From Tricholomella constricta (taxonomy: Eukaryota; Basidiomycota; Agaricomycetes; Agaricales; Lyophyllaceae): a stretch of 64,000 nt of DNA. How positions within the stretch are numbered: position 1 is the first letter of the stretch; every line of letters begins with the position of its first letter. The DNA lies in assembly GCA_013368375.1 (NCBI GenBank), contig JAACJP010000026.1:186001-250000 (forward strand), in the 5' to 3' direction. The notes beneath the pieces were generated by a model that worked only from the letters and a program-made list of their open reading frames with translations, had not been told where the DNA came from and searched no databases. Below are positions 36,413 through 49,409 of this stretch, in pieces. A program made the position numbers and the translations under genes.

Positions 36413-37097
36413 TGGGCAGGTGTAGACCGCGGGCTCGGACTGTTGTGTTTGAACTTTCTGGATTTCCATACCTTAGACTTTTATAATGCTACGCATCGGA
36501 AATTGTTGTATCACCCAGTATACGACAAATGGGCAGTACTTACGTGCACATATTTCATGTCCTTGTAATCCTTGTGACGCGAAATCAGGAGCTGGTAAAA
36601 CCCTCTGTCGGTAGTCTCGCTACCTGGGCTCGCAACGGTCTTCTCGGTGTCTCCATCGTGCGCTACATGACTTTCCTCAATTAGTTACAATTAGAGCAAG
36701 CCGGTTCTAATAAACGCACCTACCCCTCATTGCACGAATCAACCTTTCCGATAATCACTGATTCGTTGAATGCAACTGATTGCGAGAAATCGAGTCGTGT
36801 AATGACTGGTTGCACGAGATGAGCAGGCCAAACGCATCGCTCCAGGGATCAGGTTAAGTTCGCTTCGGCCCACGACGATTGCTGCATTGGTCTAGTTGTC
36901 CTGGGGTTCACCGGGCATTGATTAGAGTATAAAGTAAGAAGAGCAACGAGGCAGGATAATGGCGGGAGGCAAGTCCTTGATGCAGCTGTCAGACTTGCGT
37001 CTTCCCATGTCCATCACATCCTTGGTCTCGTCTTTTCTCTGAGGCAAATTCACCACGACGCCATAGAATCTAGCACACGCTATTGAAAGACCTTGGA
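36413..37097. other. Intergenic, UBR1 promoter region
   Basis: No gene seen. Contains the amylase 3' UTR on the left and a TATA-like element before UBR1. Confidence 0.6.
36928..36934 (+). promoter_or_regulatory. TATA-like element before UBR1
   Basis: TATAAAG, 164 bases before the UBR1 ATG. Weak evidence, based on position and motif only. Confidence 0.35.
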
Positions 37098-40000
37098 ATG
37101 TCCGCGTTATCCTCTTTCTTCCCAGCAAAATTCCTTTCCTCGCCAATGAATCCTCGCGATCGCACATCAGACCCGCTTCAGCACCTCCGTTTCGCGCTAG
37201 AGACGATGCCTGGATCCAGAAAATACGTATTCACGCCCGCTACTCGCGCCGAAATCCTCTCAGAGCTGTATGTGGCGTTCTGGGGCCCGTACGCGCATCT
37301 CTTTCTGCCGAACTCCAATTCCAGTTTGCCACTCCATAAGACACTCAGTCAGGTTCAGGCAGACCTCGCGTTCTCAGGTGCTGGGCGGACAGATACTCCG
37401 GTGCCAGGGAGATCCTGTAGTCGGATTTTCAAGAAGGGAGATAGCTGCTTCAGATGCAAGTGAGTGCTTGTAGTGAATCGTCCGATCTCCTTCCTGACCC
37501 CTTCCAGGGACTGCGCACTCGATGACAGCTGCGTAATGTGCGCTAGCTGCTTCCATGGGACGAACCACATCGACCATAATGTTAGCTTCTTTATTGCTCA
37601 GCAGCCCGGCGGGTGCTGCGATTGTGGAGACGAAGAAGCATGGAGGGTACCACTCGAATGCCCTACCCACCCTCCTGCACATCCATCAGCTCAGGCAAAC
37701 GTGGAAATAACACCGAAGTCTAGTACAAAGCCACTCTCATCGGAAATACCACCCGTGCAAGGCTATCCACATCGCGCATCGATCCCGCCAGAGCTGCAAG
37801 AAACGATGCGACGCACTGTCGGCTATGCCTTGGATTTTGTGCTTGACACGCTCGACTACTCCCCAGATGAGTCAACTGTCCCCGGCAATGAGGCTGATCT
37901 TCGACTGCAGCCATCCGCTGATCCCATGATGAAGGACCAATACTGCGTCGTGCTTTGGAATGACGACAAACACTCCTTTGAAGAAGTCATCAAGCTTCTT
38001 TGCGATATGACCAATAGGACTCGCGAGGAGGCGTCTGCTTTAGCACACCGCATCGATGAGAACGGTCGTGAAATTATCGACATGAACACCAATGTCACGC
38101 GCTTGCTTGAGATGGCACAGGCAATCACGCAGATCGATCTCGGCGTCACCATTCGCCGCGCGTACGATACGTTCAGAGAACAGGTTTCAGAAGTCATCAT
38201 TGAATGGCTGTTGGATTTGACGCGTAGCCGTCTGGGGTCTGACTACCTGGTCCTTCGGGAGGTTGTCGCCGCTGAGCTCATGTCACCTCGACGACGTGAC
38301 AGTGGCTCGTATAACGCCAATGCCCAAGCCATTCTTTCCTGCAAGGATATTCCTAATCCAGCACGCCTTGATGCACTGTTTCTGTACCACACTAGACTTT
38401 GGAAGAAGCCGCGCCTGAGTGCCAAAGAAATCTATGCGTCGGTAATATCGTTAAGCAGTGAATATAAATTATCTCTCGGTACGTTATGAGAACTTACCAC
38501 CCCACATCACTGACTGTCTATTAGCGGGTCACTTTGCCAATGTATATCCGCGAGTCATCGATGCGTACCTCCTTGTCGATCGGGAAGCGGAGACATCTAT
38601 CAAATACTTCGCTCTCCAGCTGTTCACTGTGCCTTCGGTCGCCTTGCACGTCGTCCGCAACCACAAGCTCATCTCGCGCCTCCTCTCCATCATCACCGCC
38701 TTCTTCACGAACCAGATCGTAGACAAGCACATTGTATATCCCCCCGCCCATGGTGCAAAGCTTGATGTCGACAGCTTCCCCTTCAAGTCCAAACGGTTCA
38801 TGCCTGTGTTCAGCGACCTGCGCTATCTGTGCCACACCCAATCTGTCCAGGAGCTCATTGCGCGTAACCGCGAATACATCGTGCAGTTTGCCAAAACGTG
38901 TCAGCTCTTCATGTGTGTCAACCCTAATAAGCGCGCAGTGACGAGCCACGTCGAGTACGAGACAGACGCCTGGATCAGCGTGTTCAACGTCACTCTATCC
39001 CTGTCCCGTGTTATCAAGACTTATGGTGAAGCCTATTCGACTACCACCTCGGCCGAGCTGGTGACCGCGATAAACACAGTCGTCCATCACATCCTCATGG
39101 TGTGCACTCTCTCGGAGGACAGGTTAGACACGACCAAATTCCTGCCCATCACGTTCCACGAGGTATCCTTTGGCGGGTCGAAGCATGAGGTGATAGAATT
39201 TGACGTCTTAGAGGGCTGGGTCAGCTTCCACCACTCCCTGCACTGGCTTCTCGCAGAGTTATTTAAACATGTCAACCTCCTCACTGAGGAATCGCTGGCG
39301 GAGGTTGGGATGACGAGTATACGCGATGTTCTCCTTCGCCAAGCGAATGATAGGGCCATCTTGACCGTGATCGATTTCCCTCTACGAGGTAATACCATTC
39401 CGCCCTCATTTGGTCCATCTCTTGACTAACATATTCAAAAGTACTCGCCATGATTGCCCAGATCCGCACTGGGCTCTGGGTCCGCAATGGGTTTGCCATC
39501 CGGGGACAGCTTCTTCACTATCGTGATTACATGCTACGAGAGCTATGTTATGATCAGGATCTTTTCATACTTCAAGTCGCCCTCGTTGTCATCGACCCCA
39601 GCACCATCATTGTGACCATCCTCGACCGTTTCGGACTGCTTGGTTATTTCGGCGGGGAAGTCCTACGTTTTGCATACGAAGGCGCACAACTCTCTAGCAT
39701 GGTTGAAGAGCTGCTCTATGTCATCATCACAATTTCGACTGAGACAGCAAATCCATCGAGGATGCCGATCAATGATGCTATTCGTCGTGAAATCATACAC
39801 GCGCTTGCCATGGGCCCGTGCAGCTACACTGACCTCGTGAAGCGTGTTGCAGAGCGACTTGTAGAGGATGTCGCCTTCGAGAAGATGCTGAACGAGGTGG
39901 CGTACTTCAAGTCCCCCGAATCTGCCACTGAATCCGGGGTGTACGAGCTAAACGACGCGATGTATGAAGAGGTCAACCCCTTTTTCTACCATTATACTCG

Positions 40001-42822
40001 GAACAAGCGTGAAGAGGTAGAGAATATCCTTCGGAACAGATTGAAGAAGAAAACGGGTACTGCGGATCCAGTCCTGGTGCCAAAACCGTTCAGTGTCACT
40101 AGCGGCCCTTTCTCGACGATTCCGGCGGCTTTCGAGTCAGAGGCGCTACTTCAGGTCATGTTCTACTCCATCTTTAACATCCTCACCATCACCGACTCCA
40201 CCGATTCTGCACCGCCATCGGCGGAGGCGATACTTGACCAAGCCATTCATCTCGTCATGGTTGCGCTGGTGGAACGCGCTGTGGTGTTCTCCTCGATGTC
40301 CTCTATCAACACCTTCCAGGACAGGCAGACACTTATTGACATCATCTGCACCCTTGAGCATCACGAGAAGTACCCGGGCTACAAGTCTAGGGTCGATTGG
40401 ATACTCACCCAGTTTGAAGTACATGTCCCTGATGCTGTCCGCAGTAGACGCCGTTTTGCCCAGAAAGCGGATGACTCCTTACCCAATGCCGAGGAACTCA
40501 GGAAAAGAGCTGCGAAAGCCAGACAGGAGGCCATTATGCAGCAAATGAAGGAGCAGCAAGCGAGCTTCGCCATTAACATCGATGATGCAGACGATGACGA
40601 AGACGATGACATGGAGACTGAGCATGTCGAAAATGTCTCCTTCGGGACGTGTATTGTGTGTCAGGAGGACGTTGATTCAAGTCGGCCCTTTGGGGCACTC
40701 GCTTTCCTTCAAGCCAGCCGATTTATCCGCCGCCATCCAGACAGTCACAACAGCCATAACGCATACTTGAACGAGGTTCTCGAAACATCTCCATCATTGG
40801 ATAGCGCTTCGACGTCTGCTCCACTCGCCTTTCCCCCAACCACCGCACAGATGCTCGATCGCAAACCACTGTCTACATCCCACTTCGATGGGTTTCCCTC
40901 TAATCATACACGATTTGGTCTCCACGCGTCTGTCTGCAGTCATATGATGCATCTGGACTGCTTCCATCAATACAGCCTCTCCATTCGAGCTCGACACCGG
41001 GCACAGGCGACGCGCAATCATCCAGAAACCATCTCTCGAAAGGAGTATATTTGTCCACTGTGCAAAAGTCTCGGAAACATACTCCTACCCGTCAGCAGCC
41101 CATCTGTGACGGCTCTTAACGACACTCCTTTCCCTGATTGGATCAGGACAGCAGGAATCAATATCCTCAAGTCAAAACCTGACCCATTATTAGAATCGTT
41201 GCAGTTCAGGAATGGGACTGGGGAGTTTGCGTTCTGGAGCGCTCAAGATTCGGGCTATTCCAGTGCACTCAGAAACTACGATAGGGAGGAAGGGATAGAG
41301 ATTGTGAGGATGATGGAGACCGTCATGGTAATCTCCAAATCATTCTCCCAGCAATCGCGCCACCTACGAGACCGCCCTGAGCCTGAACTCGGAGAACGGG
41401 GCGCCGGTATCTATCTTCCCGAAGAGATAATCGGCTACACTATTGCTGCACTGGAAACAGCCCAGCGAGGCACCGATTCCCGTGGTCAGCTTATGGTCGA
41501 CAACCTGTCTGAGTCTCACATGCGAATGATTCGAGGGGTCCTGGTGTGTTTAACGGCACTCGTCAGAATTCACTTCCAGGGGAGGCCAGATGAAGGCAGA
41601 GACGCTGTGAGGCAGGCCATCATCAAACGACTCCTACCGGAGTGGAGCCGGACATCCTTGACATCGTTTTCTTACCCGCTCCTCCTACGAGATCCTTTCA
41701 CCATCCTTGTAGAAACCGCTGCCGTTGCACCCGAGATACTGCGGCATGTCTTGGTATTGACATATTACGCGTGCCTCGCGCGCACCGTCATTGGTCTGGT
41801 CTATGTGCTGAACAAAACTCGCAGCTATAGCACTGTCCAGCTCCCCTCGTGTACCCACGAAGACGTCTTCGGGGATGTGCGGATGTTTTTCATGTCTGTC
41901 GTACGACACTCTCCCGTCTTCGAGCACACTGCCACCCTCGCCTTCGAAACCTTCGGAGAAGCGAGGATCGAAAAACTGCTGTATGCGTTTACCCTCCCCT
42001 TTCTTCGTAGAGCCTCGATCCTTTGCCGGGCCGTCCTTCCTTCCGCATTCCCAACCCCACCGTCAAGCCCTGGCGAGCCTGAATACAATCGGCTGCTCAT
42101 CATGCTCGGCATCCCGCCGCTTTCAAGCCTCCCACATCAGGACACATTGCAAAATGCGCTTTCCGGCTGGTGTGCGCATTATGGCCACTCCCACGCCGCC
42201 TCCCAACTAAACTGCGGCGTGATGCTCGATTTCCCTTCGGTGTACCGCCTCGCTCGACTTCCTTTGGTGCTAGATGACCTCTTCGGACAGCGGGACAAGG
42301 CATTGACGTGCCCTCGTTGTAATACTCTCCCGAACGATGCTGCGATCTGCTTGCTCTGCGGTGTGACGTGCTGCATGCAGAGCAATTGCTGCATTGACCG
42401 GGATTATGGCGATCGTGGAGAATGCAATATGCATACGCAAAGGTGAGTTCTACCCATGTACTAAGTCTCCGTTGAGATTTCTGATCTGTTTGTGTTTATA
42501 GCTGTGGAGGAACCATCGGAATCTACTTTCTAGTGAAACGCTCCTCGTTGCTGTATCTCTTCGCCAACAATGGTACATTCGCGCAGTCCCCTTATCTTGA
42601 CTCCCACGGAGAAATCGACATTTCAATGAGGTACGGTACACTTTCTCCATGCCACATACCACATCACTGATAACCTTCGTCAATAGGCGCGGGTACCGAC
42701 AATATCTGCATTACGCCCGCTGGGAAGAAGTCCGCAAGAACTGGCTGAACCACCAGATTCCGACACTCGTAGCGCGGAAGCTGGAGAGCACGTTCGACTC
42801 GGGCGGCTGGGAGACGCTGTGA
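37098..42822 (+). CDS. ubr1: E3 ubiquitin ligase UBR1 (N-recognin)
   Basis: A large gene of about 1,820 codons with few introns. Domains in order: the UBR box (CSRIFKKGDSCFRCK, DCALDDSCVMCASCFHG, HIDHNVSFF, GGCCDCGDEEAW), which binds N-terminal Arg, Lys or His; a ClpS-like domain (YCVVLWNDDKHSFEEVIKLL) for bulky hydrophobic N-termini; a long helical body; an acidic patch (DDADDDEDDDMETEHVE) before a RING-H2 finger split by an insert (CIVCQEDVDSS ... HMMHLDCFHQY ... YICPLCKSLG); and the UBR C-terminal cap with CPRCNTLPNDAAICLLCG. It marks N-degron substrates for the proteasome with a Rad6-type E2. Introns I placed join CK to DCALDD, LSL to AGHFA, FPLR to VLAMIA, and MHTQ to SCGG. Stop TGA at 42820-42822. 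It converges on ORC1. Confidence 0.95.
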
Positions 42823-43203
42823 TTCAAGCAACGCTATCTGTAGTACCAAGTCGGACGCGTTTTCTTTTGTGTTTGTTTACTAGATCGATCTTTGCAATTG
42901 TATACTACGCGCTGCAGTCTAAAGTCAACGTCAGATTGACTATGAACTGTTACCCAATAGACTGTCAACTCTCAACTTTCCGGCCGCGACATTCATGTGA
43001 CGCTTGGCAACATCTGCCGGCTCGTATACCTCTCTGAGTTGGCCTTCATCGGTTAGGACTGGAAAACATATTCGCGGCGCGAAGAGGTGCCTAGCAAGCA
43101 GTCAGTAAACAGCTTAACAACATACATGCACCAAAGTATCTGTACACTTGTTCTCCTGTTCTTGGCGAAATACAGCAGATGTCCTAGACCATCCGGATGC
43201 AGT
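42823..43203. other. Convergent intergenic region UBR1/ORC1
   Basis: Holds the two 3' UTRs. No gene seen. Confidence 0.65.
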
Positions 43204-46176
43204 CTAAGCACTTAGCACGTTCTTCCACCTCGAACCCCCAACCTCACTCAACACCCTTTCTACCTCACTTGGCTCCAAATTGAGTAAGACCTTTCGCTCC
43301 CCTTCCGGCTTTCTTGAAACGGCAGCCCCTTCTTCCACAAGCATCGCGCGGGACGCCACCAAGGCGTCCAACACCAACATCAGTTCGCTCGGCGTCGGTT
43401 TCCTCGAGGGGTCCGTCGGAGACGTGAGGACATTCATATAAATAAGGTGCTGGTGTTGGACCTAGGAAATTCATCTTAATTAACAATTTCGCCGATTGTT
43501 AAGCTGAAAAGCGGTTACTGACTTCGCCCCACTTAATTTCATCCACACCTTCCCGTTTGATGCATTTTATCAGGGAGGCGAGCATCATCCGCTCGTGGAA
43601 GCTGCACTCGCGGAGATACGCTGCGGTGGGGCTGTTCTGCATGACTTGGATAACCTCCTTGACCTCGGGTGCGCGTGCTGTACGGCGTTTCGGTAGCACC
43701 AGCTCGACCGTGCGCCTGTGGGACAGCCAGTCAACACCAAAGAACAGGCATAAAACCAAAGCCTATCTAACCTGCAGATGTCCAATACACGTCTCGCATC
43801 ACCACTGATACTGCTGACCTTCATGGCAGCGAGCCTAATTGCATCTATACTCAAAGCTTCCTGTGCGTCATCCTCCAGACCGTCTTTGACACTTTGCAAC
43901 CGCGCGTGAATGATCTGTTGCAGTTGCGACGAGGTATATGGCTGAAAGTTTATCCGAATCATCCCTATAATTTGCCACGATATAAATGAATGAGCAACGA
44001 CAAAGCAAGTCGATCGAAGAGAATGAACCAACCTAAGCGACTCCGCACGCGCCCACTCATCACTCGTTCAGGGAGGTCCATAGTGTTTGCAACAGCGATA
44101 ACCACAAGCTTGCTACCCACCAGTGTCGGCCAATTGAAAAAATTGTACACCACGTCCTGCTTGGCGGTCACCAGCTGATCGAGCTCGTCCATGAGCACTA
44201 CACTGAAAAGGAGGCATCATCAGCATTGATTGAGTATGGTATAATGTCAGGGCTCACCAAGCGTGACCCCCTGGACCACGTCCACCGCTGCCACTGAAAT
44301 GTCTTGTGAGGGCTTTGAGGCTCTCCTTGGCTCCAATGCGCAAGTGGCCATGTTTGGCCACGTCATGGCCGGACACACCCTCCCAGAGCAAATTATATGC
44401 AGCAGGCGGCTCGGGGATCTTAAGGCCGTTGATTTCGACATATGTAAATGGATAAGTTTCCTACTTAAACCGTAAGCTTGGTCCTAAGTGATGGAAAGAA
44501 AGAACAAACATTATTTTCAGCCATTCGTTTCAGTTGTCTGACAACAGCATGGACAGTCGCCGTTTTCCCGGTCCCCGGCACTCCTGATATATCTGCGAGG
44601 TGTATCCTTCAGCTCGTATGTTCGAATCCGTAAACAGTGGGGCAAATTGGACTTACAGACACAGCCTCCACTTCCTTCCTCCAACAACTCCCCAACGCAG
44701 CGCAACACCTTCTCAAACTCCTCTTCTCTACATGGCAGTGCGTCGGGTCGGCTCCCTACATGTAAGACGTGCATGGCGCGAAGCCACGGATCTTTTGGCA
44801 GATGTGAGAGGTCATCGGAGGCGTAGTTCAGCGTTTGTGGGCGGACAGCAAACTTCTGTTTCCGAGAGGGGGTGTCTTTTACTCTACCGCGCTGTTTTAG
44901 GATCGCTTTCGAGTGTGGCGTTGGGTGCACGATAGTCTTTGTCCGCTGTTTTCGTGGAGTAGCAGTCGTCGATCCCCGTTTGGTAGGGGACTTCGAGGCA
45001 GCTGAGCGTTTCCGCTTGTTTTTGGACGGGGTTTGTGGAATATTGTTAAAGTTTGATACAACGGAGAAGAGCGCTGAGGAGTCCGAGTCATTTCCGTCAA
45101 CAGAGGGCGGTAGATCGTCGTCGGCGTCAGCCTGGAACTCATCATCGGTGGCATTGCCACTGGACTCGCCCTCAGATTCGGACTCGATGGTTTCGAGCTT
45201 CTGGCGTTTCTTGGGACGTGAAAGAGCCTCGCGAGCAGACACCGCATCCTTCTTTGCTGCATCCACATCCCACATAGATCCGCTGCCCCATTGTGAGTCG
45301 ATCTCTTTTGGCGGCTCTGTCGTCGAAATATTGGCCATGAGACGATGCTGATCCCATCTAAAGCTGAAGTAGAGTCCACGCATTGAATCGATGGCAAGGT
45401 GACAATAGAAATCTTGAGCCTCGTCCTCCTCACCGGTATCATCGTCATAGACAAATAGAGTTCCATCCCTCTTCTTGCTCGAAACTGACCAGGCCTCAGC
45501 ACTCTTGATCTCCAAGCGTGCAGGTGGCATGCTCGTAACATGACAATGACCCAAGAGGTCTTCAGGGAAGGTGGTTTGGTTGCCGTCCAGAGTATAATAG
45601 ATCTCATTCTGCACGTAATTAAGTAAGTTCAGTAAGTGAAGATGCATGAGGAGATTAAGTAACCTTCGCATGATCGCGTTTTGCGCGTATTCCTGGCAGC
45701 TCCGTCGGTCGCACAAACCAGTGGACACGCACCCGCATCTTGTCGGGTTCTGATTCCTCTTCCGACCCCATCCTCCTTATTTCCCACATGGAAAGAATAA
45801 CACCAATGCTGGGGGGCTTGTGCTGTAATAGCAGCTTGTCTGTCTTGACTAGAACGGTGTCCCCGACGTTATAGGTAATGAGATCGCCGGGTGGTCCAGC
45901 CGTCCGTTTTTTCCTCCCTTTGGATCTAAATGCCTTGACGGACGGGTTCTTCATCTCCAAGGATCGATAGAACACAGTTTCCGTCTCATCCTTATCTTCC
46001 CCTTCCCCCAATTGCTCCTTTTCGTCATAGAGTAGATCCAAGTCAGGATTCGTCGGTCGAATGCAGAGCGGTTCTCCGATCCAAGCTCGGTAGAGGTCAC
46101 TCTTCACTCTGGAGGGCGTTGCCAATGGTTGAAATCTCCTCGATCTTCGAGGGGTCTGTGGGAGGATTTTGGACAT
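43204..46176 (-). CDS. orc1: Origin recognition complex subunit 1 (ORC1)
   Basis: Starts at [15 protein letters not shown] (ATG 46176). A BAH domain follows ([62 protein letters not shown]). After it comes a disordered Ser/Asp/Lys-rich linker with basic patches. The AAA+ module has Walker [19 protein letters not shown], Walker [11 protein letters not shown] and sensor 1 [19 protein letters not shown] with RVRSRLG, then a winged-helix C-terminus ([19 protein letters not shown]). ORC1 is the ATP-hydrolysing subunit that binds replication origins and loads MCM with Cdc6; the BAH domain contacts nucleosomes or Sir-type proteins. Roughly 850 residues after removal of several short introns. The acidic linker around 45050-45200 is simple-sequence rich. 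Confidence 0.94.
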
Positions 46177-46677
46177 GGCGAGATGGTGTCGTCGACGTGA
46201 ACAAGAAAGTTGCGCGCTGTGACCATATTTCAGAGGTCACGGGATCGTTCCACAGGTTGTGACGTAGCGCGTCCTTCGATTGCATTGACGCGCTCGGCTT
46301 CCAAATACAACGCATATTATTATCTCCACAATACTAATGCTAAATTCTGAGCAATGGCATGCTCTGGCGTAAAAAGGCGGTACAGCGGAGCAACATGAGC
46401 TGTCTTGGTGGATAGTATGAATTGTTGATTGACACACGCAATTGCAACTTCAGCCTGGTTATACTTCTCTATAAATTCGACCTTGCTCGCTAAAAGGCTC
46501 ACTGAAACTCTCCATTTTCCGCCGCATAAACGCTTGCTCATGAAACACACCCGATATCCGGAGCTCAAGACGCGATGCAGAAGTTGAACTCGCGACTGGG
46601 CTGTCCTTGGTAGATTCACCGAGCGCCAGAGCTCATGTTGATCAACTGTTTTGCACAACGAAAAGGTGTTCTTAATT
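46177..46677. other. Intergenic between ORC1 and the glutamyl-tRNA synthetase
   Basis: ORC1 promoter and the 3' UTR of the upstream minus-strand gene. No separate gene seen; the open frame that overlaps the last synthetase exon is in the wrong frame. Confidence 0.6.
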
Positions 46678-48890
46678 TCACTTTCGTTGCGGATGTACGC
46701 CCCGCAAGCGATCGAGTGTCCTATCTCTCCCAAGGACGCGCATAACATCCGCCACCGCAGGCCCATCCTGCCAAACAGCATATCAGTTGTGTCGAGGACG
46801 CTAGAATGAAGAGCGAACAAACCTTCTGTCCGCAGAGCGCATGCCGGAGGACAGTCATATATGCCTTGTATGGGACATCAAGACCTTCTCGTTCCTTGTG
46901 CAGGAGATCAAGCAGATCGGTTTGGTCCCAAGGCTCTGACGCAGCTTCGAGAACGGCAATGACGCCGTCGAGAGTTTGAGCTTTTTGACAAAAAAAAAAC
47001 ATCAGGAGTGTGGATGAGCTAGGCGACGTGTCGCTCACATCGTTGCTCTGGTGTTATGCGTTTTAGCATAGACATAGCCTTGTCTGAGGTATAGTCAGGC
47101 TCCATGAAGAAAAAGGGTGCGTGCAGAGCGATGTCATGTAGGTTAGTCAGACGGCCCTAGGAGTGGGATCCGGTGAGGTTGAGGCTCTTGTATTCACAGA
47201 CCTAGCCCACCTCTAGAGTCAATATGACACTTTTAATATAGCTAATGTTCGTATGTTGACTGAGATTCATACGTTAGTAGATGGTATCGATTCCGGAGGG
47301 GGAAAGGGTCTGCGGTACCTCGTTGGAAACGCCGCCTTGATCTGATCGTGAGCCCTCTCAGCCAGCGACTCAAGGCCGTCCGGTGTAGACCAAATCTTGA
47401 TCAGATGATGCTTGTTGAGATATTCAAGCTTAGAGGGGTCGAGGCTCGAACTGCGGTGAGTAAGCGCTGAGAGTTCGAACTAACAAGTGTGCTCAGTGAG
47501 GTCAACAATTTTGGACCAGCGAAAGCACAGACCAACCTCTTCGATCATTTCTGGAAGGGTCATGAGCGTTGTACTGTCTGGGGCTTTCTGCATGAGTTGC
47601 GGACGCGGGGAATGCGATGAGTCAGAGGAAGGTGGAGGGGTTTCGTGTTTGGCTCCCCACCCAGCCAGGGCGAGCCAATTCAGGACGGCTTGGGGTTCCC
47701 ATCCTCCCCTCTGGAGTTAAATTTAGTGGGACAGGCGGAATGCAGTAGTTGAAGAGTTGACATACGATGTAATCGACGACTTGGACGTCGCCTTTGCGTT
47801 TTGACATCTTTGAGCCATCAGGATTGAGCAGAATCGGGACGTGTGCGAATTTTGGAGGGCGAATTTTGAGGCAGGCGTAGAGATCTAGGTGGAGAGGGTA
47901 CGAGAGGAGCCATTCCTGTTGGAGCGGATGCTCAATCCAGTGGACGAGACAAAATTGGAAAGCCTCGCACCTCGCCGCGGAGGACATGAGTGATTCCCAT
48001 TTCGTGGTCATCAGCGACGGATGCCAAATGATATGTAGGAAAGAGATCTGTTTTCAACAGAATGGGGTCTGTGGCCAATGACGCGTGTGCATCCTTGAGG
48101 TGCCCGAAGACAAGATCCGATGCCGGAGGTCGAGTGGGAAGGTTTCCATCCTAGCACACAAACTGAGAAACATAGAGAGCATAACAAAAAACTGAGACTG
48201 ACATTGAGTCGAACGACGGACTTCTCTCCTGCTCGAACCTTTCGTGTCACCTCCTCCTCCGTAAGATGAAGACATGTTTTGTCATAGGTTAAGTTCGAGC
48301 CAGTCCGCGCGAGTCTTTCGCGCGTCGCAGAGAGTTTATCGGCAGAGCAGAAGCAGCGGTATGCATGACCTGACTGGTTTCAAATTGGGATATTCCGGAA
48401 GGAGCCAAAGAGAGAATGCAGACGCACGTCCAGCAGTCTTTTAGCGTAGGACTTGTAAAGATCCAAACGTTCGGACTTTGCCACTATCAGAGGAACTCAA
48501 AAAACGTTTAAAACCAAAATATTACCTGGAAATAAGGTGCATGAGGCCCCTCCTTTCCTGGGCCTATTCCATCGCGCGTACAGTTAGGTGTATGTTCGGT
48601 AGACAGTCGACTTTCACGCACCGTAATCGTACTCCAGCCCAGCCCAGTCCAACGCTTTCCTGATACCTTCCACAGACCCTGGCACAAATCTAGTCTAGAT
48701 TTATAACAACGCGTAGCTCAACACAGCGCATTCCGTTGACAACAAACGAACTTACAGCATCTGTATCCTCCACTCGCATCATCCATTTGCCTCCGACTTT
48801 CTTCGCATACAGATGATTGTACAATGCCATTCGCAGGCCTCCAAGGTGCAGCTGGCCTGTTGGAGATGGTGCAAAGCGAAGCAAGGCCAT
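46678..48890 (-). CDS. mse1: Glutamyl-tRNA synthetase, bacterial/mitochondrial type
   Basis: A class I synthetase with the HIGH-type motif in [19 protein letters not shown] near the start and the KMSKS-type motif in [16 protein letters not shown]. Intermediate exons give [58 protein letters not shown] and [20 protein letters not shown], in family order. The anticodon-binding C-terminus ends [20 protein letters not shown] with TGA at 46678-46680. It charges tRNA-Glu in the mitochondrion by homology to yeast MSE1. The frame opens directly with the catalytic domain at ATG 48890, with almost no presequence, so targeting must rely on a very short N-terminus or on an upstream exon that I did not find. 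Confidence 0.9.
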
Positions 48891-49409
48891 CTTCTCTATA
48901 AAGGTTGAGGTCTGTTGCTTATCGGCAAGTCACAGAGAGCTTCAGACCCGTGGCGCCTATTTTGCCCTGTTGTCCTCCAGCGGCCCGATAAACCGACGAC
49001 CTGCCGTTCAATTCAAATTCGACATCAATTCGACATGTATGAATTGCTACGCGTACACTAGGGCTGTACTCTGCTCGTCTTTCCCAATCTTAGGCATACA
49101 CTAGCAAGTCCTTCATGGCTATCAATGTACCTAGATGTCGAGCCCATTGCGAGGCCCAGAATTTGGACCTCTAGCCGTTCCTTCTGAGTTTACATCCACT
49201 TTTACCAGTAGCTGGTCGATGGCTGTAGGTTCAGCGATGACAATTAGCAGAGTGGGGTTGTTGGGGCCAAGCATCTAGTCGTAGCCCTGTGGTTCTCTCC
49301 TGATCAACAGGTGAAAGGGAATCTACTGAATTTGCGTGCGTGACGGTGAAACCCTAAGCCTACACATTACTCGAAGATACGGAACTAAACACACACCCTT
49401 TCCGAAATA
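48891..49409. other. Intergenic, no gene seen
   Basis: Promoter of the synthetase gene and the 3' flank of GPALPP1. No convincing frame. Confidence 0.6.

Noticed and set aside
44615..44640. GTTCGAATCC, a tRNA B-box-like match
   Set aside because: Lies inside ORC1 at an intron/exon region with no surrounding tRNA fold.
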